NCBI GenBank assembly: GCA_025453435.1
Contig: JALOQI010000010.1
Location: 1 to 10,399 of the forward strand
Reading direction: 5' to 3'
Length of the DNA stretch: 10,399 nucleotides
DNA from: Candidatus Omnitrophota bacterium
Lineage (GTDB): Bacteria > Omnitrophota > Koll11 > Gygaellales > Profunditerraquicolaceae
The notes beneath the pieces were generated by a model that ran no database searches, was not told the DNA's origin, and saw nothing but the letters and a program-made list of their open reading frames with translations. Below are positions 1 to 5,934 of the stretch, piece by piece (within the stretch, counting starts at the first letter, position 1; every line of letters starts with the position of its first letter). The position numbers were made by a program, and so were the translations under genes.

Positions 1-112
1 CTTTTGTCGACACGCCTGCCACTCCACGAGCGATTTCCAGCGGCGCGGCACAGCCTGACATAAGCGCAATAAAACACCAGATGCCTGCTAGACTTATTAT
101 ATTGTTGCGCAC
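1..112 (-). CDS. Lipoprotein, N-terminal part only (3' end off-window)
   Basis: Seen: 37 codons from a GTG at 112, preceded at 6 bases by a strong GGGAGG ribosome-binding site. The sequence is a lipoprotein signal peptide: positive start (VRNN), hydrophobic core (IISLAGIWCFIALM) and lipobox MSGC with the lipidated Cys at residue 21, followed by AAPLEIARGVAGVSTK. The mature protein is too short here to assign a family. It starts 53 bases after the GH1 stop; no clear promoter is seen in that gap, so it may be read from the GH1 transcript. Ala at +2 suggests export to the outer membrane if the cell has one. Confidence 0.75.
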   Translation of the reverse strand, partial: MRNNIISLAGIWCFIALMSGCAAPLEIARGVAGVSTK

Positions 113-165
113 CTTGACCCTCCCTGATTGACCGATCTTTGAATTCAATTTATCCGCACGGCCAT

Positions 166-1322
166 TCATTCAAGGCTGTTCGTTAAACAGGCCTGCGCAA
201 GTTTTTTCGCGCTCTCCCTGACAGTGCGCGCCTGCGTGCGGTAATCCACTTCTATCAAACCGAATCTGGGAACAAAGCCTTTGTCCCATTCGAAATTATC
301 CAACAGAGACCAGTAAGTATATCCTATAACTTTTGCGCCATTTTCTATGGCTTTATGCACCATGCTTAAATGGCCTCTTATAAATTCCCAACGCTGAGCA
401 TCATCGTCGGTGCAAATCCCGTTTTCGAGTATAAAGATCGGCAATTTATACCTGATAAGCGCCGTGAGCACATCATAAAGACCCTGCGGATAGATCTCCC
501 AGCCCATGGAATTCTTTTCCAGAGTATCATGATCCTGTAATAGTTCACGCCGATATAATCAAGGGATTTGTTCCTGGCAAGAACATCCAGAATATTAAAA
601 TCAACCAGGGCCTTGCGCAGAGATACGCTGAATTTGTCGCGCAGGCTGTTTGTGCACGCTACATAAGCTGGCATATGGTGAGCTATGCTGACACTGGGCG
701 CAGGGAGTTTTTTCTGACGGTAAAGGCTGTGTATCAGCCTGTGGCAGGCGATATGGCTGAGTATCATATTTTTTCTCACAGCCAGGGCTAGAGCCAGGGA
801 CCGCCGGTTAGGAGGCCAGGCCCCTAAGATATAACCGTAGAAAATATATATAAGAGGTTCGTTTATAGTTACCCAGTATGTTACATAAGGAGCTAATTCG
901 GATACTATTTGTTCTGCGTAAGCCAGGAACGATCTGACGGCTCTTTTATCCGACCAGCCTCCCATATCGGCGAACCACTGAGGGCTGGTGAAATGATGCA
1001 ATGTGACGACCGGCTCGATATTTCTCTGCCGAAGAGCCGCAACAACATCCTTATAATGGCTTATCGCCTCCGTGTCGAATTTACCCCGGGAAGGCTCTAT
1101 CCTGCACCATTCAACAGACAACCTGGCGCAATTATGCCCGATGGATTTAGCGAGGTCGAAATCTTCCTTATAGCGCTCATAATGCATGCAGGCAGGCCCT
1201 GATTTAACCCTCTGGGCCGATTCCTGCTCCCATTTCCACCAATCGCTGTTGATATTGCCGCCTTCTGCCTGGTGGGCGGAGAGCGACGCCCCCCAGAAGA
1301 ATCCATAGGGAAATTTCATCAT
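166..1322 (-). pseudogene. Beta-glycosidase, glycoside hydrolase family 1, interrupted by a one-base frameshift
   Basis: Seen: two frames make one GH1 protein. The upstream frame (to about 520) has FPYGFFWGASLSAHQAEGG at the start, TLHHFTSPQWF, the acid/base Glu in TINEP (about residue 154 from the ATG at 1319) and LDYIGVNYY. The downstream frame (from about 520 to 166) carries MGWEIYPQGLYD, the nucleophile Glu in FILENG, and YTYWSLLDNFEW and the aglycone-side end GFVPRFGLIEVDY. Restoring one G in TGG-AAAAG at 519-520 joins them as NYYRIMILW-EKNSMGWEIYP, about 385 residues, shorter than the usual 440-470, mainly between NYY and GWEIYP. Known: retaining hydrolysis of beta-glucosides/galactosides; no signal peptide, so cytosolic. 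Unshifted, the first frame runs on to 378 with unrelated sequence and lacks the nucleophile. Start ATG 1322 or 1319; no Shine-Dalgarno. It may be a recent pseudogene or an assembly error. Confidence 0.85.
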
Positions 1323-1329
1323 AGCCTGT

Positions 1330-1358
1330 ATTATACCACTGACAAAAAAAAATCCCAA
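1330..1358 (-). promoter_or_regulatory. Predicted extended -10 promoter of the GH1 gene
   Basis: Minus strand: TTGGGA (1358-1353) lies inside the terminator stem, then 17 bases, then TATAAT (1335-1330) preceded by TG one base before it (TGGTATAAT, an extended -10). Initiation near 1323 would fall at or just before the ATG at 1322/1319, so the mRNA would have almost no leader. Confidence 0.45.
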
Positions 1359-1382
1359 CATTTCTGTTGGGATTCGTTTTTT
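1343..1382 (-). terminator. Intrinsic terminator, usable in both directions
   Basis: A perfect 10-pair stem (1351-1360 with 1365-1374, AATCCCAACA) has a 4-base loop that reads GAAA on the minus strand. On the minus strand it is followed by a run of eight T (1350-1343); on the plus strand by CG and six T (1377-1382). It would end the structured RNA and insulate the GH1 gene from it. Confidence 0.92.
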
Positions 1383-1628
1383 ATAATCAGCCGATAAAGG
1401 CGCACTCCACCTTCATCACACTCGGCAACCCAGCCACCATATCGCGCGGCTACCCGCAGGCTCCGCGCCCCCGCACCCGGAAGCGCGCGCCCGAAGAAGG
1501 CGCAACGTAGGTCTGTGGCTTTGCCCCGCACTCACGTCTGCCAAGTAACGGGGTCCCGGACATGTCAGTTTTCGAGTCTGCTCGATCCGGGACGTCCCCC
1601 GATTTCTCGAGGTTTGCCTTTATCGGCT
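1343..1628 (-). ncRNA. Candidate stand-alone structured RNA, family not recognised
   Basis: Seen: 1616-1628 and 1389-1401 are perfect inverted repeats (13 pairs, AGCCGATAAAGGC) enclosing a GC-rich interior. Inside, 5' to 3' on the RNA: a 6-pair hairpin with a GAAA tetraloop (1612-1607 with 1602-1597); an 8-pair helix GTCCCGGA (1593-1586 with 1560-1553) stacked on a 5-pair hairpin (1585-1581 with 1576-1572) with an 11-base one-sided bulge at 1571-1561; a short CCCG helix (1552-1549 with 1528-1525); and a 6-pair AGCCAC/GTGGCT helix (1520-1515 with 1437-1432) around a very GC-rich arm. A strong promoter fires at the 5' end and an intrinsic terminator closes the 3' end: about 240 bases of core, 285 in all. 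I see no RNase P GAGGAAAGUCC, no tmRNA T-arm/CCA end and no SRP GGAAGGAAGCAGC-like loop. 6S RNA is possible but the multibranched layout argues against it. Alternative: an attenuator leader of the GH1 gene. Confidence 0.65.
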
Positions 1629-1634
1629 ATCATA

Positions 1635-1662
1635 AGTATAACACAGAACAGACGTTTTTCAA
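1635..1662 (-). promoter_or_regulatory. Strong predicted promoter of the structured RNA
   Basis: Minus strand: TTGAAA (1662-1657, five of six), a 16-base spacer, then TATACT (1640-1635, five of six). Initiation about 7 bases downstream falls at about 1628, exactly the first base of the 13-base repeat that closes the RNA. That coincidence is the main argument that an RNA gene starts here. Confidence 0.6.
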
Positions 1663-1672
1663 GTAAGCCGCT

Positions 1673-2128
1673 TTATTGCCCTGCAGTCTCAGATTGGACT
1701 GCCTGATTCAAATATGCGCCGAGCAATTTCCAGGTCTTTGGCCCGACTTTGCCGTCAGCGGTGAGGCCGTTCGCTGCCTGGAATTCTTCGACCGCGGCCT
1801 TGGTCTTGGGCCCGATCTTGCCGTCTATTTCGCCTTTATAGAACCCGGCGTTAGTCAAGGCGGTCTGGATGTCTGTTGCCGCAGGCCTGTAAGGCCCTGA
1901 CGGTGGAAGCGCTTCGAGTTCTCCTGCCTGTTCAACAGGTGTTGCCACGGGCGTCAACGCCGTTGGAGCCGGAGCTGGCACCGCCGCATCTTTGGTCGTA
2001 GTCAGCCGGTTCAGGTCCTCCGGAGACATAGGCTGCTGCATGTCTTCAAGTGACTCTGTTTTTTTGGAGCATCCCGCAACCAGCAAAACAGAGGCCAGGA
2101 CCATCGCTATAAGTTGAAATCTTTTCAT
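1673..2128 (-). CDS. Peptidoglycan-binding lipoprotein
   Basis: Seen: 151 residues. A lipoprotein signal peptide MKRFQLIAMVLASVLLVAGC carries a lipobox LVAGC, so Cys20 is the lipidated residue after cleavage. Residues 21-80 are a flexible linker rich in Pro, Ala and Thr. Residues 84-138 are one PG_binding_1 domain, with the family hallmarks GFYKGEIDGKIGPKTKAAV and FQAANGLTADGKVGPKTW. Known: this domain binds peptidoglycan stem peptides or sugar chains. No enzyme domain is fused, so it probably tethers a membrane to the cell wall. Which membrane is uncertain; Ser at +2 does not signal inner-membrane retention and suggests the outer membrane. AAAGGAGG lies 12 bases before the ATG. It has its own predicted promoter, and the RNA-gene promoter begins 11 bases after its stop. 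Confidence 0.92.
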   Translation of the reverse strand: MKRFQLIAMVLASVLLVAGCSKKTESLEDMQQPMSPEDLNRLTTTKDAAVPAPAPTALTPVATPVEQAGELEALPPSGPYRPAATDIQTALTNAGFYKGEIDGKIGPKTKAAVEEFQAANGLTADGKVGPKTWKLLGAYLNQAVQSETAGQ

Positions 2129-2166
2129 AGCTGTTTGTTGCCTCCTTTCAGGTTAAATATTCTTTT

Positions 2167-2194
2167 ATTGTAATACTCTTGTTTTAAATTGCAA
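2167..2194 (-). promoter_or_regulatory. Predicted promoter of the peptidoglycan-binding lipoprotein
   Basis: Minus strand: TTGCAA (2194-2189), a 16-base spacer, then TACAAT (2172-2167, five of six consensus bases). Initiation near 2160 would give a leader of about 32 bases holding the AAAGGAGG ribosome-binding site (2148-2141). The 84-base gap after yqeY has no other evident signal. Confidence 0.45.
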
Positions 2195-2212
2195 GCCAAA
2201 AATATACCAGGC

Positions 2213-2668
2213 CTAAGCGCTCTTTTTTGAAAGCCTTTCCCTGACCAGATCGCTCACAAGTTTTCCGTCTGCATTAGCCCCGGTCTTTTGTCTTACCTCC
2301 TTCATCACATTTCCCATATCCTTCATTCCGCCGGCGCCCAGAGCCGCAATGACTTCATCGACGATCTTGATTATCTGGTCTCTGGGCATCTCTTCAGGCA
2401 CATAGCCTTTGAGGATCTCGAGCTCTTTTGTTTCTTTCTGGGCAAGATCCGGCCTGTTGCCGGCTGTAAACTGGTCTATCGAATCCTGGCGCTGTTTCAT
2501 AAGCTTCTTGATAACGGCCAGGCAATCCGCGTCATCCAGCTTATCTTTTTTCTTTTCAAGCGCGGCATAGCCCAGCTGTCCGCGCAGGAAACTAAGGGCA
2601 GACACCTTCAATGAATCTTTCTGCTTCATGGCGTCTTTAAAATCGTTCAGGATCTTCTCTTCGAGCAT
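2213..2668 (-). CDS. GatB/YqeY domain protein
   Basis: Seen: 151 residues, typical YqeY length. The N-terminal helical part (LEEKILNDFKDAMKQKD, then LSFLRGQLGYAALEKK) and the C-terminal part with LKGYVPEEMP, GMKDMGNVMKEV and TGANADGKLVSDLVRERL match the family. Known: the fold equals the tail domain of GatB, the amidotransferase subunit that makes Gln-tRNA(Gln)/Asn-tRNA(Asn). The free-standing protein is presumed to bind tRNA, but its own function is not settled. An excellent AGGGAGGT lies 6 bases before the ATG, within the 12-base gap after the kinase stop. Probably the last gene of the nadA segment, though no terminator is visible after it. Confidence 0.92.
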   Translation of the reverse strand: MLEEKILNDFKDAMKQKDSLKVSALSFLRGQLGYAALEKKKDKLDDADCLAVIKKLMKQRQDSIDQFTAGNRPDLAQKETKELEILKGYVPEEMPRDQIIKIVDEVIAALGAGGMKDMGNVMKEVRQKTGANADGKLVSDLVRERLSKKSA

Positions 2669-2680
2669 AGATATACCTCC

Positions 2681-3580
2681 CTAAAATAAAACTATCTGTC
2701 TGTATTTCGCCAGGCGGCAGCGCAGATCTTTCATATTTAAACGCGAGGTCTTCTCGAGTCCGAAAGCCTCCACATTGAACGACGCCACGATCGTGCCGTA
2801 AACCAGGGCCTGCTTTATTGTTTTATCGTCCAGTTTCTTCTTTGCCGAAAGGTATCCCATAAAACCTCCGGCGAATGTGTCTCCTGCGCCGGTCGGGTCA
2901 GTTACGTTGCGCGTGGGGAAAGCCGGGAGGCTGAATATGTATTTATCCGAGCAGAATATAACGCCGTGCTCGCCTTTTTTTACAAGCACCATTTTAGGCC
3001 CCATGCGCAGCAATGCAAGGCTGGCTTTGCTCAGATTGGATTCTCCCGTAAGGCTTCGCGCCTCCTGGTCATTGGCCACGTAAATATCGACCCGGCGAAG
3101 CATTTTCAAAAGCGACTGTTTTTTATTCTGTATCCAGTAGTTCATGCTGTCAAGAGCCACCAGACTCGGCGCGTTCATGCGGGAAAGAAGCGACCTCTGG
3201 ATATCCGGGTCCACGTTAGCGAGAAAAACATTCTTGATCGATCTCTGTTCCGGCGTTATTATCGGGCAGAACTCAGCAAGGACCCCCAGCTCTGTCTTTC
3301 TGGTGATAGCAGCGTTCATATCCTTTTGATACTCGCCTGCCCAATGGAATGTCTTGCCTGAAGCGCGCAGAAGAGAGTCCAGGATGATCCCTTTGCGCTT
3401 GAGAAAATCCACGTAGGCGCCAGGGAAATCGCATCCCACTATCGCCACCAGATGCACCTGAGTAAAAAGCCTGGCCGACATTGAAAAATGCACGGCAGAA
3501 CCGCCCAGCATCTTTTTACGCACGCCCGACGGCGTTTTCACGGTATCCAGGGCCGCTGTACCGAGCACAAGAATCGACAT
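2681..3580 (-). CDS. PfkB-family carbohydrate/nucleoside kinase
   Basis: Seen: 299 residues, standard for the ribokinase fold. The N-terminal signature is relaxed (MLGGSAVHFSMSARLF at 24-39, in place of GGxxxNxA). The C-terminal signature is intact: DPTGAGDTFAGGF at 228-240, with catalytic base Asp234 and the anion-hole GAG. KKGEHG at 201-206 and VANDQEARSLTG at 168-179 fit the ATP-binding half. Known: ATP-dependent phosphorylation of a sugar or nucleoside hydroxyl; the substrate cannot be read from these motifs, and the substrate-side signature is divergent. A perfect GGAGGT lies 5 bases before the ATG. It sits between uppP and yqeY without a transporter or aldolase, so context does not fix its pathway. 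Cytosolic. Confidence 0.9.
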   Translation of the reverse strand: MSILVLGTAALDTVKTPSGVRKKMLGGSAVHFSMSARLFTQVHLVAIVGCDFPGAYVDFLKRKGIILDSLLRASGKTFHWAGEYQKDMNAAITRKTELGVLAEFCPIITPEQRSIKNVFLANVDPDIQRSLLSRMNAPSLVALDSMNYWIQNKKQSLLKMLRRVDIYVANDQEARSLTGESNLSKASLALLRMGPKMVLVKKGEHGVIFCSDKYIFSLPAFPTRNVTDPTGAGDTFAGGFMGYLSAKKKLDDKTIKQALVYGTIVASFNVEAFGLEKTSRLNMKDLRCRLAKYRQIVLF

Positions 3581-3601
3581 ACTACCTCCGGTTATGGATT
3601 T

Positions 3602-4345
3602 TTATTTGACGAAAATCAGCGCGATTAACGCTGCCGCAAAACAGTAATACGAAAAATAATGGAACCTGGCCTTTGCAAGGGCCCTTTTCAGGAACCACAA
3701 AGCGAACATGCCGGAGGCGAAGCTGCAGAAAAATCCGACAGCCAGTTTAGCCCCGTCGGCTGAAAAAGCCGAATTTATGTCCCTTGCCTCCAAAAGGGCG
3801 GCGCCCGCTATAGCCGGGATAGACGCCACGAACGAAAACCTGAAGCCTTTCATCTTTTCAACGCCGCGGAAAAGCATAGTGGATATTGTTATGCCCGAAC
3901 GCGAAACCCCGGGGAATATAGCTGCTGCCTGGGCAAACCCGAGGATAACGGAATCTTTCACGCTGACTTCCTTGCGGATGCTGTGCATGAAACGCGCGGT
4001 CAGAAGCAATATCACGCCTGAGGCGATCCATCCCGCCGCAACGATTTTTATAGACGAAAACGCGGATTCAAAAAACTCTTTGCCCGCAACTCCGATCACT
4101 CCGGTGATCAGCGTCACTATCAGTATCTGCGCAAGCATGCGCCGGCTGGAAAACGCTTCGAGGATATCCCGGAAGAAAAAAATTATCACGGCCAGAAGCG
4201 TGCCCAGATGCATTACTATCGATATTGCGATCCCCTGCTCCTGAAGGCCAAAAAGCTTTCCGAGCACAGCCAGATGTCCGCTTGAGGAAACGGGGAGGAA
4301 TTCAGTTATGCCCTGGACAATGCCAAGGATTATATAATCTATCAT
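3602..4345 (-). CDS. uppP: Undecaprenyl-diphosphate phosphatase
   Basis: Seen: 247 residues, slightly shorter than the common 260-275. Both active-site regions are present: QGITEFLPVSSSGHL at 11-25 (Gln11/Glu15 as the (E/Q)xxxE pair) and PGVSRSGIT at 145-153 with Arg149. About seven to eight hydrophobic stretches mark a polytopic inner-membrane protein. Known (BacA/UppP family): removes a phosphate from undecaprenyl diphosphate to recycle the lipid carrier for peptidoglycan and other wall polymers; it can raise bacitracin tolerance. The ATGA overlap with the pseudouridine synthase couples translation. A 21-base gap follows before the kinase gene. Confidence 0.95.
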   Translation of the reverse strand: MIDYIILGIVQGITEFLPVSSSGHLAVLGKLFGLQEQGIAISIVMHLGTLLAVIIFFFRDILEAFSSRRMLAQILIVTLITGVIGVAGKEFFESAFSSIKIVAAGWIASGVILLLTARFMHSIRKEVSVKDSVILGFAQAAAIFPGVSRSGITISTMLFRGVEKMKGFRFSFVASIPAIAGAALLEARDINSAFSADGAKLAVGFFCSFASGMFALWFLKRALAKARFHYFSYYCFAAALIALIFVK

Positions 4346-4974
4346 GCATGCTCCAGAAGGAATTTTTCCATGTCATTTGCCAGAGGGCACTGAACGCGGA
4401 TATTTTTCTTCGTGACAGGATGAGTGAATTCCAAAGCAACCGCGTGCAGGCACAGCCTTTTTGCCCTGAGGGCGAAATCTCTGCGGAAGATGAATTTAGA
4501 TTCTCCTACGAGCGGGTGCCCGATGGATTTAAAATGGAGCCGGATCTGGTTCGTTCTTCCGGTCTGAGGCCGCACATCCAGATCAGTGTAATCCGCCGAC
4601 CTCTTGAGCACCCTGAAAACCGTAACCGCGGGCTTGCCTTCCAAAGGCTTTGTAATCCTGCCCTCATCCTGGCTTATTCTGCCGTGGGCGAACGCCCTGT
4701 AGAATTTTCGCACTTCGTGCCTGCGGAATTTATCCATCATCAGCTGGCAGACTTCATTGTTTTTCGCGTACATCACCAGCCCTGAGGTTTCTTTATCCAG
4801 CCTGTGGCAGGCGTGTAGCTTGTAGCTCTTGCCTTCGCGGACGGCATCTTCGTTGAGTATCAGGGTCAAATGCCTGTCCTTCGAACCGGGGCCCGAGATG
4901 GTCAGCAGCCCGGGGGGCTTGTTCACGACCAGCAGAAACTCATCCTCGTATGCGGCAGGTATATTGTTGAGCAC
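4342..4974 (-). CDS. RluA-family pseudouridine synthase (no S4 domain)
   Basis: Seen: 210 residues. The catalytic motif HRLDKETSG sits at 57-65 with the nucleophilic Asp60. The family N-terminal strand DEFLLVVNKPPGLLT is at 11-25, and the C-terminal RPQTGRTNQIRLHF segment is intact. There is no S4 RNA-binding domain in front, as in the shorter RluA/TruC-like members. Known: isomerises uridine to pseudouridine in rRNA or tRNA; the exact target cannot be assigned from this sequence. The start is GTG at 4974, 4 bases after the nadA stop, with GGAG about 13 bases upstream inside the end of nadA; no better start is present. Its TGA overlaps the uppP ATG (ATGA). Confidence 0.92.
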   Translation of the reverse strand: MLNNIPAAYEDEFLLVVNKPPGLLTISGPGSKDRHLTLILNEDAVREGKSYKLHACHRLDKETSGLVMYAKNNEVCQLMMDKFRRHEVRKFYRAFAHGRISQDEGRITKPLEGKPAVTVFRVLKRSADYTDLDVRPQTGRTNQIRLHFKSIGHPLVGESKFIFRRDFALRAKRLCLHAVALEFTHPVTKKNIRVQCPLANDMEKFLLEHA

Positions 4975-4978
4975 GTAT

Positions 4979-5887
4979 TCAGACTATCTCCAGCATCCGG
5001 TCGATGGCCTTGCGCGCGCGCAGACGGATATCGTCGGAAACGCGCACTTCATGCCGCAGGGTCTCGAGCGAAACCAGGATCTTGTTCAATGTGATCTTTT
5101 TCATATTCGGGCATACTGCGCGTATTGATGCGGGATAAAATATCTTCTCGGGATGATCCTGTTTTAGACGGTAAACCATATCGGTCTCGGTGCCGATGAT
5201 CATCTCTTTGGCAGTTGTTTTCTTTGCGTAAACACCCATCCCGCTTGTAGAAAGAACTTCATCCGCCATCGCAACGACTTCGGGCAGGCATTCGGGATGC
5301 ACCAGAACTTTGGCATGAGGGTGGAGTTTTTTCTGCCGGGCTATATCCTCGGGCAGTATCTTGATGTGCGTGGGGCAAAAACCCTTCCATGCGATAAGGC
5401 TGCGGCCCGTTTTTTTTGAAACATAATCAGCCAGATTTTTATCCGGGACGAATATTATTTCTTTAACGCTTTTATACGCGTTGACCACGGCTATCGCATT
5501 TGAAGACGTACAGCAGGCGTCCAGATGGGCCTTGACCGCAGCCGAAGAATTCACATAGCCTATCACAGCCGCGTCAGGATGTTTTGCCTTAAGGTCTTCC
5601 AGCTGCTCGGCTGAAAGCATATTGGCCATCGGGCAGGTCGCAGTGCGGTCAGGCATAAGAACCATCGCCCGAGGGCACAGTATCGAAGCTGTCTCCGCCA
5701 TAAAATCCACGCCGCAATAAACAATTATCTTGGCGTCGGTCTTTGAGGCTATCCGGGCAAGCTCGAGCGAATCTCCCCTGAAGTCGGCTATCTCCTGAAC
5801 CTCCGGAAGCTCATAATTATGCGCGAGGATCACCGCGTTGCGGGCTTTTTTAAGCTCCTGTATCCTTTTAACCGTAGAGTTTTCCAT
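4979..5887 (-). CDS. nadA: Quinolinate synthase A
   Basis: Seen: 302 residues from the ATG at 5887, the normal length. The three cluster-binding cysteines are in their family contexts: Cys58 (YCGVDFMAE), Cys171 (KGFCPTH) and Cys259 (VCPNMKKITL). The substrate motif LAHNYELPEVQ at 21-31 and a VHPEC segment are also present. Known: condenses iminoaspartate with dihydroxyacetone phosphate to quinolinate for NAD synthesis, in the cytosol, using an oxygen-sensitive [4Fe-4S] cluster. A TTG 14 codons upstream (5929) keeps the frame, but it coincides with the -35 element of a good promoter and gives a non-family extension, so ATG 5887 is chosen. No Shine-Dalgarno precedes this ATG. nadB and nadC are not in the window. 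The next gene starts 4 bases after the stop. Confidence 0.96.
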   Translation of the reverse strand: MENSTVKRIQELKKARNAVILAHNYELPEVQEIADFRGDSLELARIASKTDAKIIVYCGVDFMAETASILCPRAMVLMPDRTATCPMANMLSAEQLEDLKAKHPDAAVIGYVNSSAAVKAHLDACCTSSNAIAVVNAYKSVKEIIFVPDKNLADYVSKKTGRSLIAWKGFCPTHIKILPEDIARQKKLHPHAKVLVHPECLPEVVAMADEVLSTSGMGVYAKKTTAKEMIIGTETDMVYRLKQDHPEKIFYPASIRAVCPNMKKITLNKILVSLETLRHEVRVSDDIRLRARKAIDRMLEIV

Positions 5888-5900
5888 ATTTTGATATTTG

Positions 5901-5929
5901 ATTATACTCCATAATATAGTCTGCGGCAA
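5901..5929 (-). promoter_or_regulatory. Predicted sigma70-type promoter for nadA
   Basis: Reading the minus strand, TTGCCG (5929-5924) is followed after exactly 17 bases by a perfect TATAAT (5906-5901). Initiation about 7 bases on would be near 5894, only about 7 bases before the nadA ATG at 5887. The box lies in the 47-base gap between the DUF3108 stop and nadA, so it would start a separate nadA-rluA-uppP-pfkB-yqeY transcript. Sequence inference only. Confidence 0.55.
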
Positions 5930-5934
5930 TCACT

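Noticed and set aside
113..165. TTGAATTCAA palindrome between the GH1 gene and the last lipoprotein as an operator
   Set aside because: Short AT-rich palindrome with no partner copy and no convincing promoter next to it.
1331..1531. 66-codon minus-strand reading frame inside the RNA region
   Set aside because: It translates the terminator stem and its T-run as its C-terminus, has no ribosome-binding site or recognisable domain, and overlaps paired segments of the putative RNA.
1383..1628. RNase P, tmRNA or SRP RNA identity for the structured RNA
   Set aside because: The conserved core strings of each family could not be found in either orientation; 6S RNA was left open but not supported.
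4090..4115. Perfect 6-pair hairpin GATCAC/GTGATC within uppP
   Set aside because: It has no T-run and lies mid-gene in codons for conserved membrane residues; likely chance.
3708..4785. Two long plus-strand frames (178 and 186 codons)
   Set aside because: They lie wholly antisense to uppP and the pseudouridine synthase, which have full catalytic motifs; compositions look like reverse-frame translations.
5888..5929. TTG start of nadA 14 codons upstream
   Set aside because: The codon coincides with the -35 box of a well-spaced promoter and the extension does not resemble NadA N-termini.
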